This document shows, one piece after another, positions 32,722 through 40,441 of a DNA stretch of 55,991 bases. How positions within the stretch are numbered: position 1 is the stretch's first letter; the number at the start of each line of letters is the position of its first letter. The stretch is from positions 1 to 55,991 of the forward strand of contig JAISXG010000030.1 of assembly GCA_031270605.1 (NCBI GenBank). Direction: 5' to 3'. The notes under the pieces were generated by a model that was given only the letters and a program-made list of their open reading frames with translations, made no database searches and had not been told where the DNA came from. This DNA comes from Oscillospiraceae bacterium (lineage in GTDB: Bacteria > Bacillota > Clostridia > Oscillospirales > Acutalibacteraceae). A program made the position numbers and the translations under genes.

Positions 32722-33606
32722 TTATGATAAAATCAATTCAAGCAGTCTGTCAGACGCTTTAGAGATAATATCATATTTTTGAACAATGCAGATGTGGCGT
32801 TTGGGAAGGGGAGTTTGCAGCTGCAGCAGAGAAAGGAGGCCGTTTCCCAGATCTTCCTGTACAAAGTCTTTGACCACACAGCCGATGCCCAGGTTTCTTT
32901 TTGCAAACTGGGCAATCAGGCGGCTGGTGGCGAGTTCAAACTCGGGGTCGGGTTCCGAGTTGTTGCGGGTGAAATAGTCGTCTATAAATTTTCGGGTGCT
33001 CGTGTTCTTTTCAAGCAGAATCAGCGGCTGCTGCGCAAGCTCATCGCGGCTTAAAGCTATGCCGAAAAGATGTTTGTAGCTGTTTGCGGCAATGAAAACA
33101 TCCTCAATCTCCCGCACAGGGGTGACCGCAAAGGCGGCTGTTTCCTCAAACGGCTCGCTCACGGCGCAAAAATCAATCTCACCCTGCCGGAGCAGGCGGA
33201 GCGTGTCGGGTGTTGGGCCGTTCGTGACTTGAATTTTTATGCCCGGGTAGCGTTTATGAAAATTTTCAAGATGCGGCAGCAGAAAAAACTCAAGCGTCAT
33301 GTCGCTCGCGCCGATGCGGATCTCACCGCTTTCAAGGTTTAACCGCGCTTCAAGCAGCTTTTCAGCAAGGGTGATTTCTGAAATGCCTCTTGTGATATGT
33401 GTGTAAAGCAGTTTACCCTCCTCTGTGAGGAGAACGCCCTTTTTGGTGCGGATAAACAGTTTGCACCCAAGTGAGGATTCAAGCTGATGAATCATCTGGC
33501 TGACCGCGGGTTGCGAAATACGAAGCAGCGCCGCGGCTTTTGTGATGTTTTGATGCTGCGCCGCAAGCTGAAAGACTTTATACCAGTCATAATTGATTTG
33601 ATTCAT
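32722..33606 (-). CDS. LysR-family transcriptional regulator
   Basis: 294 residues, the usual LysR length. The winged HTH is N-terminal (WYKVFQLAAQHQNITKAAAL, then ISQPAVSQMIHQLESSLGCK) and the periplasmic-binding-like effector domain follows from about residue 90 (LESGEIRIGASDMTLEFFLL). AGGAG lies 6 bases upstream of the ATG. Its sequence is of the CysL/YtlI-like type, but the effector is unknown. It is transcribed in the same direction as purA, which has its own promoter, and no divergent target gene directly abuts it; the alpha/beta hydrolase at 33811 is divergent and a possible target. Confidence 0.9.
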   Translation of the reverse strand: MNQINYDWYKVFQLAAQHQNITKAAALLRISQPAVSQMIHQLESSLGCKLFIRTKKGVLLTEEGKLLYTHITRGISEITLAEKLLEARLNLESGEIRIGASDMTLEFFLLPHLENFHKRYPGIKIQVTNGPTPDTLRLLRQGEIDFCAVSEPFEETAAFAVTPVREIEDVFIAANSYKHLFGIALSRDELAQQPLILLEKNTSTRKFIDDYFTRNNSEPDPEFELATSRLIAQFAKRNLGIGCVVKDFVQEDLGNGLLSLLQLQTPLPKRHICIVQKYDIISKASDRLLELILS

Positions 33607-33638
33607 AAATTCTCCTTATATGATAGCGGGATGTTATC

Positions 33639-33666
33639 ACTATAACTGATTTTATTATAAAGTAAA
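33639..33666 (-). promoter_or_regulatory. Promoter of the LysR gene
   Basis: On the minus strand TTTACT (33666-33661), 16 bases, TATAGT (33644-33639). TGATAACATCCCGCTATCA just downstream is a T-N-A type dyad of the sort bound by LysR proteins (autoregulation inferred). Confidence 0.55.
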
Positions 33667-33742
33667 CTTTTTCATTTGCATAGTGGTTTATGAATAAAAA
33701 CGCTCAAAATAATGATAAAGATGCAAATAACAGATTTGTACA

Positions 33743-33771
33743 TTGATTTTTTTGCGAAAATATCGTATACT
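33743..33771 (+). promoter_or_regulatory. Promoter of the alpha/beta hydrolase gene
   Basis: TTGATT (33743-33748), 17 bases, TATACT (33766-33771), about 33 bases before the ribosome site. Confidence 0.6.
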
Positions 33772-33810
33772 GATAACAATAATTGGCAACTCATTTTGGA
33801 GGTGGTTCGT

Positions 33811-34791
33811 TTGAGCACGCAAACAGGCAAACGAAAAAAAAGCACTGCAAAAAAGTTTATGGTGGCGGGGGCGGTCGCCGGGACCACATATTTGGTCGTC
33901 GGCAATGCGCTGCTTGAGGCCTTTATGGCAAGGCCTGACCTCAAGCGCCACAAAAAAGACCATTATTCGGTCGCGCCTTCGGACGCGGCAAAATACAGGC
34001 AGGACCCGGAGTCCATTCCAAGCCCGGAGGACTGGTTTTTTGCTTTTGCAGAGAAGACAGAGCTTGTGTCTTTGCGTGGCGAAACCATCTATGCGAATAT
34101 CGTGCGGCAGGACGCCCCCGCCCACAAATGGGCCGTTTGCTGCCATGGCTATACCAGCCGCCCCTCGCACTATGCGCAGCGGGGCTGGGAGCTTCATAAG
34201 ATGGGCTTTCATGTGCTGTTCCCCAGCCTGCGCGGGCATGGCGACAGTGATTCGCGCCTTGCCTCAATGGGCTGGCACGACAGGCTTGACGTGATTGACT
34301 GGATCACTTATATCCTGACCCTTGACCCCGAAGCGCAGATTCTTCTTTATGGCGTTTCTATGGGTGCCGCCACGGTGATGATGACGACGGGGGAGACGCT
34401 GCCTGAAAATGTGAAGTGCGCGGTGGAGGACTGCGGCTTTACGAGCGTCTGGGATGAGTTTCGTGTGCAGTTCGGCAAAACGGCGCATTTGCCGGCGTTC
34501 CCCTTCCTCAATGCCGCTAGAACAGCGGGGCGGCTGCGGCTGAAATATGACTTCAAAGAGGCCTCCGCCCTCAAGGCTGTGCGGCGTTCAAAGATTCCGA
34601 CGCTGTTTATGCATGGCGACAAGGACGATTTTGTGCCGTTTTGGATGCTGGATGTGCTCTATGACAATGCCGTTTGCCCGAAAGAAAAGGTTGTCATTCA
34701 CGGTGCGGACCATGCGGCAAGCCATGAGGTTGACCCGCAGCTTTATTGGAGCAGCGTGAAGCGCTTTGTTGAAAAATATATAACCGAATAA
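33811..34791 (+). CDS. Membrane-anchored alpha/beta hydrolase
   Basis: 326 residues from TTG 33811, chosen because GGAGG lies 8 bases upstream; the longer frame from 33712 overlaps the promoter. One N-terminal membrane segment (FMVAGAVAGTTYLVVGNALL) precedes the hydrolase domain. Oxyanion HGYTSRPSHY, nucleophile elbow LLYGVSMGAATVMM (Ser in GxSxG), acid MHGDKDDFVP (Asp) and HGADHAASHEV (His) complete the triad. It resembles the YqkD/BEM46-like group of bacterial hydrolases. The substrate is unknown. It is a single gene with its own promoter and a terminator at 34794-34831. Confidence 0.88.
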   Translation: MSTQTGKRKKSTAKKFMVAGAVAGTTYLVVGNALLEAFMARPDLKRHKKDHYSVAPSDAAKYRQDPESIPSPEDWFFAFAEKTELVSLRGETIYANIVRQDAPAHKWAVCCHGYTSRPSHYAQRGWELHKMGFHVLFPSLRGHGDSDSRLASMGWHDRLDVIDWITYILTLDPEAQILLYGVSMGAATVMMTTGETLPENVKCAVEDCGFTSVWDEFRVQFGKTAHLPAFPFLNAARTAGRLRLKYDFKEASALKAVRRSKIPTLFMHGDKDDFVPFWMLDVLYDNAVCPKEKVVIHGADHAASHEVDPQLYWSSVKRFVEKYITE

Positions 34792-34793
34792 AA

Positions 34794-34831
34794 AAACGGC
34801 GGAGCTACCGTAATGTGCAGCTTCGCCGTTT
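34794..34831 (+). terminator. Terminator after the alpha/beta hydrolase gene
   Basis: AAACGGCGGAGCT pairs with AGCTTCGCCGTTT (one mismatch), followed by CTATT; it lies directly after the stop. Confidence 0.7.
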
Positions 34832-34835
34832 CTAT

Positions 34836-35028
34836 TATAGCCGATTAACTTGGAGATGAGCGAAAAGATTGCGAGGATATTTTTTGTTTTGCCCGTGCAC
34901 TTGTGCGCGTGCGCCCGCCGCGGGCAGGCTTTCAGTCCTGTAAACAAGCTTTGCCTGTTAAGGTGGGCAACACAGCAAAACGAAAAATAGGCACAAGGTT
35001 TAGCGCAGCTTCAAGTTAATTGGCTATA
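34836..35028. repeat. MITE-like inverted-repeat element, family A, copy 2
   Basis: 193 bp with termini TATAGCCGATTAACTTGGAG and the complement of TATAGCCAATTAACTTGAAG. It shares interior blocks with copy 1 at 5133-5306 and the 16-base core TTGCGAGGATATTTTT (34869-34884) with family C at 27808-27975. It is 19 bp longer than copy 1, with the difference largely around an AAGCTTTGCCTGTTAAGG insertion. It lies 9 bases beyond the stop of the aldolase gene. Confidence 0.82.
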
Positions 35029-35037
35029 TAAATCAGG

Positions 35038-35961
35038 TTATACTGTTTTCAGGTATTCCTTGAACAGCAGTGTCAGTTCGCGCATCTGCTCAATTTCAAC
35101 CTGGCGGTTGCGGGGGAAGTCCGCGACGTTTCTTGAGCGGGTATTGATTTTGATGCCCAGCCCGTCAAGGCCCATGTAGTATTTCGCGTTGATGGGGTAA
35201 ACCTGGCACTCCGCAACGGAGAAGAATCCAACAAAGTTTTGCAGCAATCTCGCACGTGCGGGATTTTCTTTGTAGATGCCGCAAAGCTCCGCATAAAGCT
35301 CGGGGTGAAAGTTTGCCATAACGCCCGAAAAACCGGCGCAGCCAAGCTCAAGGCTGTCTAACAGCAGGGCGCAGTTGGCGTTATAGATTTTGAAGCTGGA
35401 GCCTTCGGCGGCTTTGAGCTTTTCTTTGATCTGGCCGAGGTCGCAGCAGGTGTCTTTGAGGAACTGGAAGCGGCCGTCGTCCGCCATTTCTTTAATTACA
35501 GCGGGGGAGAGCAGACGTTTGTAGGGATAGGGGCATTCATAAACGCCGAGGGGGATTTCGGGCAGGCTGTTTGCGACATGGAACATGTTTTTGAGATAAA
35601 CGTCGTCGCCCTCATCCTTTGCCGCGAAGCGGTTTGAGATGAACACATAAGCGTCTATGCCGGTGGCGATGAAAGCCTTTGCCTCTTCAATTTGTGTTTC
35701 GAGGTCGTCCGCTGTGTGGCCCGAGGCGATGACGGGGAAGCCCTTCGGCACATGCTCCATCACGAATTTGAGCACGGCAAGGCGCTCCTCAAAGCTCAAA
35801 AAAAAGATTTCGCTGGACTGGCAAATGGCAAACAGGCCGGCAACGCCCCGGTCGATATACCAGTTGATCATCTGCTCAAGGGCAGGGTAGTCAACCTTGT
35901 TGCCGTCTGTGAAGGGGGTGAGCATGGTGGGGTAAACGCCGTTCGGGATTTGTTTCTGCAT
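35038..35961 (-). CDS. DHDPS/N-acetylneuraminate lyase family aldolase
   Basis: 307 residues of the DapA TIM-barrel family. Schiff-base Lys169 lies in FQFLKDTCCD and the conserved Tyr141 in GVYECPYPYK. The G-S/T-T-G-E loop of true DapA reads ICQSSE. These changes and the neighbouring Gfo/Idh oxidoreductase suggest a sugar-acid or sialic-acid-like aldolase rather than lysine biosynthesis. It is preceded on the same strand, 61 bases away, by the oxidoreductase gene, probably in one operon, and is followed by an inverted-repeat element. Confidence 0.88.
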   Translation of the reverse strand: MQKQIPNGVYPTMLTPFTDGNKVDYPALEQMINWYIDRGVAGLFAICQSSEIFFLSFEERLAVLKFVMEHVPKGFPVIASGHTADDLETQIEEAKAFIATGIDAYVFISNRFAAKDEGDDVYLKNMFHVANSLPEIPLGVYECPYPYKRLLSPAVIKEMADDGRFQFLKDTCCDLGQIKEKLKAAEGSSFKIYNANCALLLDSLELGCAGFSGVMANFHPELYAELCGIYKENPARARLLQNFVGFFSVAECQVYPINAKYYMGLDGLGIKINTRSRNVADFPRNRQVEIEQMRELTLLFKEYLKTV

Positions 35962-36022
35962 GATAAGTGATTCCTTTCTTTTTCTATGCGTATTGCGGCC
36001 AAAGCAGGATTTTTGGCCTCTA

Positions 36023-37003
36023 TTAAAAGGCGAACAGGGGGTTTTGCCGGCGGATTTCTTTCATTGCACGGCTCACGGCAAGGGCAAGCTCCTGTGCCGC
36101 ATAATATTCGTCTTTGTGTGTTTCGGGCTGATTCACATAGTTATAAAGCCGCTGCGCCTCAACGGCCATAATGGTTTGGCGGCTCTCCTCACCGAAAATC
36201 TGCTGGGTTGTTCCGTCAGAATAACAAATGCGAAGGCCGTTAAAGAGCGAGAGTGTATCGATTTGCAGCGTGCCGCGGTCACCATAAATTTCAGAGGGGG
36301 CGTAGTGCTGGCCGACCTTTGAGTATGTAAGGGTAATTTGCTTGTCGTCGTACATGAAAATGGAGGTGCCGTAAGCATCCGCCCCCGTTTCAAGAAAGCC
36401 CGCGGCTGAGCGGATTTCTTTGGGGTAGCCAAACAGGGCGATGGCGGTATAGACGTTATAAACGCCGATGTCCATCAAACAGCCGGCGCAAAGCTTCGGG
36501 TTGAAGATGTTCGGGTGCTCGCCTGCGAGCACCCGCGGGTATTTTGACGAGAGCTGCGAAAAAGCGAGGTGCGCGGTTGTGATGCGGCCGATTTTTGGCA
36601 GTGCGGCGAGCAGGGCGCGGTGGGCGGGGGAGTGCAGGAACATGATCGCTTCCATATAAACAAGCCCCTTTGCCCGCGCAAGGTCAATCAGCTCGCGCAC
36701 CTCTTCGGGGTTCACGACAATGGGCTTTTCGCAGATGACGTGTTTGCCCGCTTCGAGCATTTTTTTGCTCTGTTCATAGTGCAGGCTGTTCGGCGTGCCG
36801 ATATAAACGGCCGATATGTCCGGGCAGGCGGCCAAAGCATCGAGCGAATCGAAGGCCAATGCCGCCGAGTGCTTTTGCCGGAAGGCCTCGGCCTTCTCAA
36901 AAGAGCGTGAATAGACGGCACAAAGCTCCAAATCGTCAACCAGAGAGGTGGACTCGATAAAGGCCTCTGTGATCCATGAGGTGCCGATGGTTGCGTATTT
37001 CAA
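36023..37003 (-). CDS. Gfo/Idh/MocA family oxidoreductase
   Basis: 326 residues from TTG 37003, chosen because GGAGG lies 5 bases upstream and the protein then begins LKYATIGTSWITEAFIES, the Rossmann strand. The longer frame to 37048 has no such site. The NAD(P)-binding fold is followed by AVYIGTPNSLHYEQSKKMLE and the catalytic HVICEKPIVV (Lys-Pro motif); the C-terminal half is the substrate/dimer domain with CLMDIGVYNVY. It would oxidise or reduce a sugar or inositol derivative. Its partner downstream is the DapA-family aldolase. Confidence 0.9.
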   Translation of the reverse strand: MKYATIGTSWITEAFIESTSLVDDLELCAVYSRSFEKAEAFRQKHSAALAFDSLDALAACPDISAVYIGTPNSLHYEQSKKMLEAGKHVICEKPIVVNPEEVRELIDLARAKGLVYMEAIMFLHSPAHRALLAALPKIGRITTAHLAFSQLSSKYPRVLAGEHPNIFNPKLCAGCLMDIGVYNVYTAIALFGYPKEIRSAAGFLETGADAYGTSIFMYDDKQITLTYSKVGQHYAPSEIYGDRGTLQIDTLSLFNGLRICYSDGTTQQIFGEESRQTIMAVEAQRLYNYVNQPETHKDEYYAAQELALAVSRAMKEIRRQNPLFAF

Positions 37004-37224
37004 AATGACCTCCGTTCCGCTTTTGCCGAAAACGATTGCGGCGCACAAGCAGGGCGGCGCAAAGGGGCGTTTCCTCCCGCTTTTCGCCGCTGATATCCTT
37101 TAAATAATAACACAATTCTTTGAAAAAAGATAGACATAGATTGAATTTTATTGTATACTCAATGGGGAAATATGCCTTTGGCAGGGGACGCTGCCGGCAG
37201 AAAATGATTGCAAAAGGATGGTTG

Positions 37225-37788
37225 ATGGTTATGTATGAGATCAGGCCCTACAAAGAAAAAGACAAGGCGGAGGTGCAGCGCATTTGCCTGTTGAACGCGG
37301 GCTGTATTGACAAGCCCCTTGAAAAGCAGCGTTATATTCTGATCATGTATTGCAACTATTACATTGAGCAGGAGCCTGAAAACTGCTTTGTCGTGACAAA
37401 TGAGGAAGACAGGGCCGTTGGCTATATCATTTGCAGTGAAGATTATGAGAAATATGCCGAAACTTTTAACCGCGTTTATATTCCGCAGGCACAGTGCCTC
37501 GGCAACCGGCAGTATATGGACGCGAAGCTTGACATGCTGTCTCATGCGTTATTTAAGAAGAAATATCCTGCGCATCTGCATATTGACATAGACCCGGAAT
37601 ATCAACGCATCGGCGCGGGCAGCAGGCTGATGAACACCCTGATGGAGCACCTGCGCACAAAGGGCGTTCACGGCTTGATGCTGGTGGTCGGCACAGATAA
37701 CCTGCGCGGGCGCAATTTTTATAAAAAGAACAAATTTAAAGAGCTGATGGTCACAAAATCGGGCACGGCGATGGCGATTGAGATCTGA
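37225..37788 (+). CDS. GNAT-family N-acetyltransferase
   Basis: 187 residues from ATG 37225, with AAGGA 6 bases upstream; an ATG at 37231 is close by. The acetyl-CoA binding region reads LHIDIDPEYQRIGAGSRLMN (the Q/R-x-x-G-x-G/A signature as QRIGAG), and the C-terminal GTDNLRGRNFYKKNKFKELM is the helix 4-strand 7 part of the fold. An N-terminal region of about 110 residues before the signature resembles the OGA-type GNAT branch. The substrate is unknown. It is divergent from the oxidoreductase operon. Confidence 0.87.
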   Translation: MVMYEIRPYKEKDKAEVQRICLLNAGCIDKPLEKQRYILIMYCNYYIEQEPENCFVVTNEEDRAVGYIICSEDYEKYAETFNRVYIPQAQCLGNRQYMDAKLDMLSHALFKKKYPAHLHIDIDPEYQRIGAGSRLMNTLMEHLRTKGVHGLMLVVGTDNLRGRNFYKKNKFKELMVTKSGTAMAIEI

Positions 37789-37900
37789 GCTGCGGCGGCA
37801 ATGCATAAAGTATTTTTTGCAGTGGATTATGGTCTGCCGTGTTTTGAAAGACAGAAAAACTTTTTAAGAATACGGCGGATCTAATTTTGGGAGGTAGCAT

Positions 37901-39409
37901 ATGGGTACGGGGGAAATTATTCTGTTTATTCTGATGGCGGGCATTTCTGTTTCTTATGGCTGGGGCATGCGCGGCACAACCATCGGCGGTGAAAAGGGCG
38001 CAATGCTGCCCGGTGCGATCATGGGTTTGCTGATTGCTGTTTTTTCGCCCTCACCGCTGCTGCGCGAGCAGTTCTTTATGCTTTCGGGCATGGGAGCCAT
38101 GGCGATGTATCTCGGAGGCTGCATGACATATGGCGAAACGCTGGGGCTGACGATGAACACCTGGCCGCCCGAAAACATGAAAAAGGGCCTGATTGCCGTG
38201 TTTGTGAAGGGCGGCATCTGGTTTTCGCTTTTTGGCGGGGTCATGGGCATGTATCTCACCGCGTCTGCGGGCGAGGTGTATAAAACGCTTGATTTTGTCG
38301 TGATGTTTGCGCTGATTCCACCGCTTGCGCTCGGGGGCTATTTTCTCCTGAACAAGCCGCTTGACCCTAAAAACAACAAATTCCCGAAGATTTATTTTTC
38401 AAAAACACGGCAGGAATCCTGGGGCGGACTTTTGGGGATCTTGCTGTTGATGGTCATTATCATGTTTCTGCGCGGCGACTGTTTCGCGCTCAAGCTCATG
38501 CTCGGTTCGGGGCTTTCGGGCGCTGTTGGCTGGGTGATCGCGCAGCTCTTTCACGTTTATGGCCGCCACCCGAAGAAGAACGGCAAATACATCTTTCCGT
38601 GGCTGCAAAAGAAAAAGCTGATGGAAGCCTGGAAGCTGATGGAGTGCGTGCTGGGCGCGATCGGCGGCATGGGCATTGCGCTGACGCTTGTGCTGCTGCA
38701 GGGTGATCTTGAGAACATTGCCGCCGCGCATGTGCGCAACGGCGCGCTGTGGAGCCCGATTGCGGGGCACGGCACGCTCATTACCGCCGTTTGGATGGGG
38801 CTGATTGCCCTTGACATGCTGCAATTTGTGTTTCGTGAGCCGCTGAAAAAGCCGCTGCTTGAGAAATTGCTGAATAAAAAATATATCAACAAAGTGCAGT
38901 ATAAAAAAGAGCTTGCCCGAACGAAACAGTGCGAGGCCTCGGGGGCTTTCAAAAAATACAGACTTCTGGTGGAGGGCTTTGAGTTCCCGCTGTATTCGGT
39001 TGCGCCCATGCTGTTCGCCCTGCTCGGGGTCAAAGAGGTCGCGATGCTTGCCTCGTTCTTCGTTGTATATTGGGTGATCGTGCAGGAGACTGCTTTCTTG
39101 AATTTCAGCCTTTATAAAAATAAGCACCTTTTCAGAATCGTGACGCTGGGTCTTGGCGCCGCGGTGGTGATTGCGCAATTCTTCTTTGACTGGACGCCCG
39201 GCATCAAGTCGACCATGCTGATGTACGGCCTGTTTTATGAATTGATCACCCTCGCCTATCTCGTTCGCAAGGTCGCGCTTGACAGACCCGCCGGCAAGAC
39301 GCCGAAAAAAGGCAGGCTTCTCGCGGTGTATGGCGGCATTGTGCCGGTTCATATTGCGTTTTTGGTCATGGTTGTAATCATGGCGGCGTTTGTGTTTCTT
39401 TATGTTTAG
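37901..39409 (+). CDS. Uncharacterised polytopic membrane protein
   Basis: 502 residues with about eleven hydrophobic segments and no recognisable transporter signature. The most striking region is near the N-terminus: ISVSYGWGMRGTTIGGEKGA followed by MLPGAIMGL, with paired glycines and charged residues inside the membrane region. A large cytoplasmic loop (about 305-365) is Lys-rich. GGGAGG is upstream of the ATG. It follows the GNAT by 112 bases and has a strong terminator at 39427-39463. I recall similar 'GWGxRGxxGxExGAMxPGA' proteins of unknown function in Planctomycetes and Lentisphaerae. Function unknown. Confidence 0.7.
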   Translation: MGTGEIILFILMAGISVSYGWGMRGTTIGGEKGAMLPGAIMGLLIAVFSPSPLLREQFFMLSGMGAMAMYLGGCMTYGETLGLTMNTWPPENMKKGLIAVFVKGGIWFSLFGGVMGMYLTASAGEVYKTLDFVVMFALIPPLALGGYFLLNKPLDPKNNKFPKIYFSKTRQESWGGLLGILLLMVIIMFLRGDCFALKLMLGSGLSGAVGWVIAQLFHVYGRHPKKNGKYIFPWLQKKKLMEAWKLMECVLGAIGGMGIALTLVLLQGDLENIAAAHVRNGALWSPIAGHGTLITAVWMGLIALDMLQFVFREPLKKPLLEKLLNKKYINKVQYKKELARTKQCEASGAFKKYRLLVEGFEFPLYSVAPMLFALLGVKEVAMLASFFVVYWVIVQETAFLNFSLYKNKHLFRIVTLGLGAAVVIAQFFFDWTPGIKSTMLMYGLFYELITLAYLVRKVALDRPAGKTPKKGRLLAVYGGIVPVHIAFLVMVVIMAAFVFLYV

Positions 39410-39426
39410 TTTGCTTTGATAAAGTG

Positions 39427-39463
39427 AAAACGGATGCGGGGAAATGCCCGCATCCGTTTTTTT
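39427..39463. terminator. Bidirectional terminator between convergent genes
   Basis: AAAACGGATGCGGG pairs with CCCGCATCCGTTTT, followed by TTT, between the membrane protein gene and the lipase-like gene. Confidence 0.9.
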
Positions 39464-39471
39464 ATTATTAT

Positions 39472-40404
39472 TTAAACATAAAGCTTGAGCCATTTCAGCA
39501 CATCCGCATAGACCTTTTCTTTGTCGTCCTCCTGCAATATCTCATGGCGGTCATTGGGGTAGAGGATGACGGTCGGCTCGATGCCAACCTCTTCAAGAGC
39601 ATCCGCCACGGCGAGCACGCCCTTACCGTTCCCGCCGACGGGGTCTTTCGCGCCTGAAATCAAGAGAACCGGCAGATCCAGCGGCAGCTTTGACGCCCAG
39701 TTGGGGCGCGAGGCCTCAAGGCCGATAAAAATCAAATCACGGATGCCGCCGAGCTTGAGCGGCGCGCCGCAAAGCGGGTCGTCCCTGTATTCTTCGCGGT
39801 TTTCCTTGTCTCTTGAAAGCCATGCGAGGGCGTCTTCTTTGCCGTCTTCAAAGGGCAGGGATTGCACGCGCCCCAAAACGTCCATAAACGAACCCGCGCT
39901 TTTGTCTGCGCCGAATTTTTTCACAAGCTTGTCAAGCGGGCCTTTGACGGCGGCGGCCGCAACGGGGAACTGCCCGGTGCCGGAATAAATTGCCCCGGCG
40001 AGCGTGTGGCCGAACACCGCCGAATAAACACGCGCACAGAATGAACCCATGCTGTGGCCAAAGAGGAAATAGGGCAGGTCGGGAAAGCGCTTGTGCATAA
40101 TTTTATAGAGGATGTGCATGTCGTCCACCATTCTGAAGTGGCCGTTTTTTTCAGCCAAATACCCAAGGTCGCCAAGGGCATTGACCGATTTGCCGTGGCC
40201 GAGGTGGTCGTTGCCGCACACGACAAAGCCGTTTTCGGCAAGAACGCGGGCAAAATCGTCATAGCGCTCAATGTGCTCTGAAACACCGTGGGCGATTTGC
40301 AGCACCCCCACGGGGGATACCTTTTCGTCCTGCCAAATCATGGCTCTGATTTTATTTTTGCCGGTGGATGAGTTAAAATAAGCCTCTTTTCGGATGATTG
40401 CCAT
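39472..40404 (-). CDS. Alpha/beta hydrolase, monoacylglycerol lipase-like
   Basis: 310 residues of the Hydrolase_4/PldB group. LQIAHGVSEHIERYDDFARV is the oxyanion segment, the NDHLGHGKS motif is typical of MGL-type lysophospholipases, the nucleophile elbow is LFGHSMGSFCARVY (Ser in GHSMG), and the C-terminal acid and His appear in LLISGAKDPVGG and LYPNDRHEILQE. It is predicted cytoplasmic, with no signal peptide. Likely substrates are acylglycerols or lysophospholipids (inference). It is a single gene ending at a strong terminator. Confidence 0.9.
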   Translation of the reverse strand: MAIIRKEAYFNSSTGKNKIRAMIWQDEKVSPVGVLQIAHGVSEHIERYDDFARVLAENGFVVCGNDHLGHGKSVNALGDLGYLAEKNGHFRMVDDMHILYKIMHKRFPDLPYFLFGHSMGSFCARVYSAVFGHTLAGAIYSGTGQFPVAAAAVKGPLDKLVKKFGADKSAGSFMDVLGRVQSLPFEDGKEDALAWLSRDKENREEYRDDPLCGAPLKLGGIRDLIFIGLEASRPNWASKLPLDLPVLLISGAKDPVGGNGKGVLAVADALEEVGIEPTVILYPNDRHEILQEDDKEKVYADVLKWLKLYV

Positions 40405-40441
40405 TTTTCACAATCCTTTCGTCGGTTAAATCAGTGGTTCC

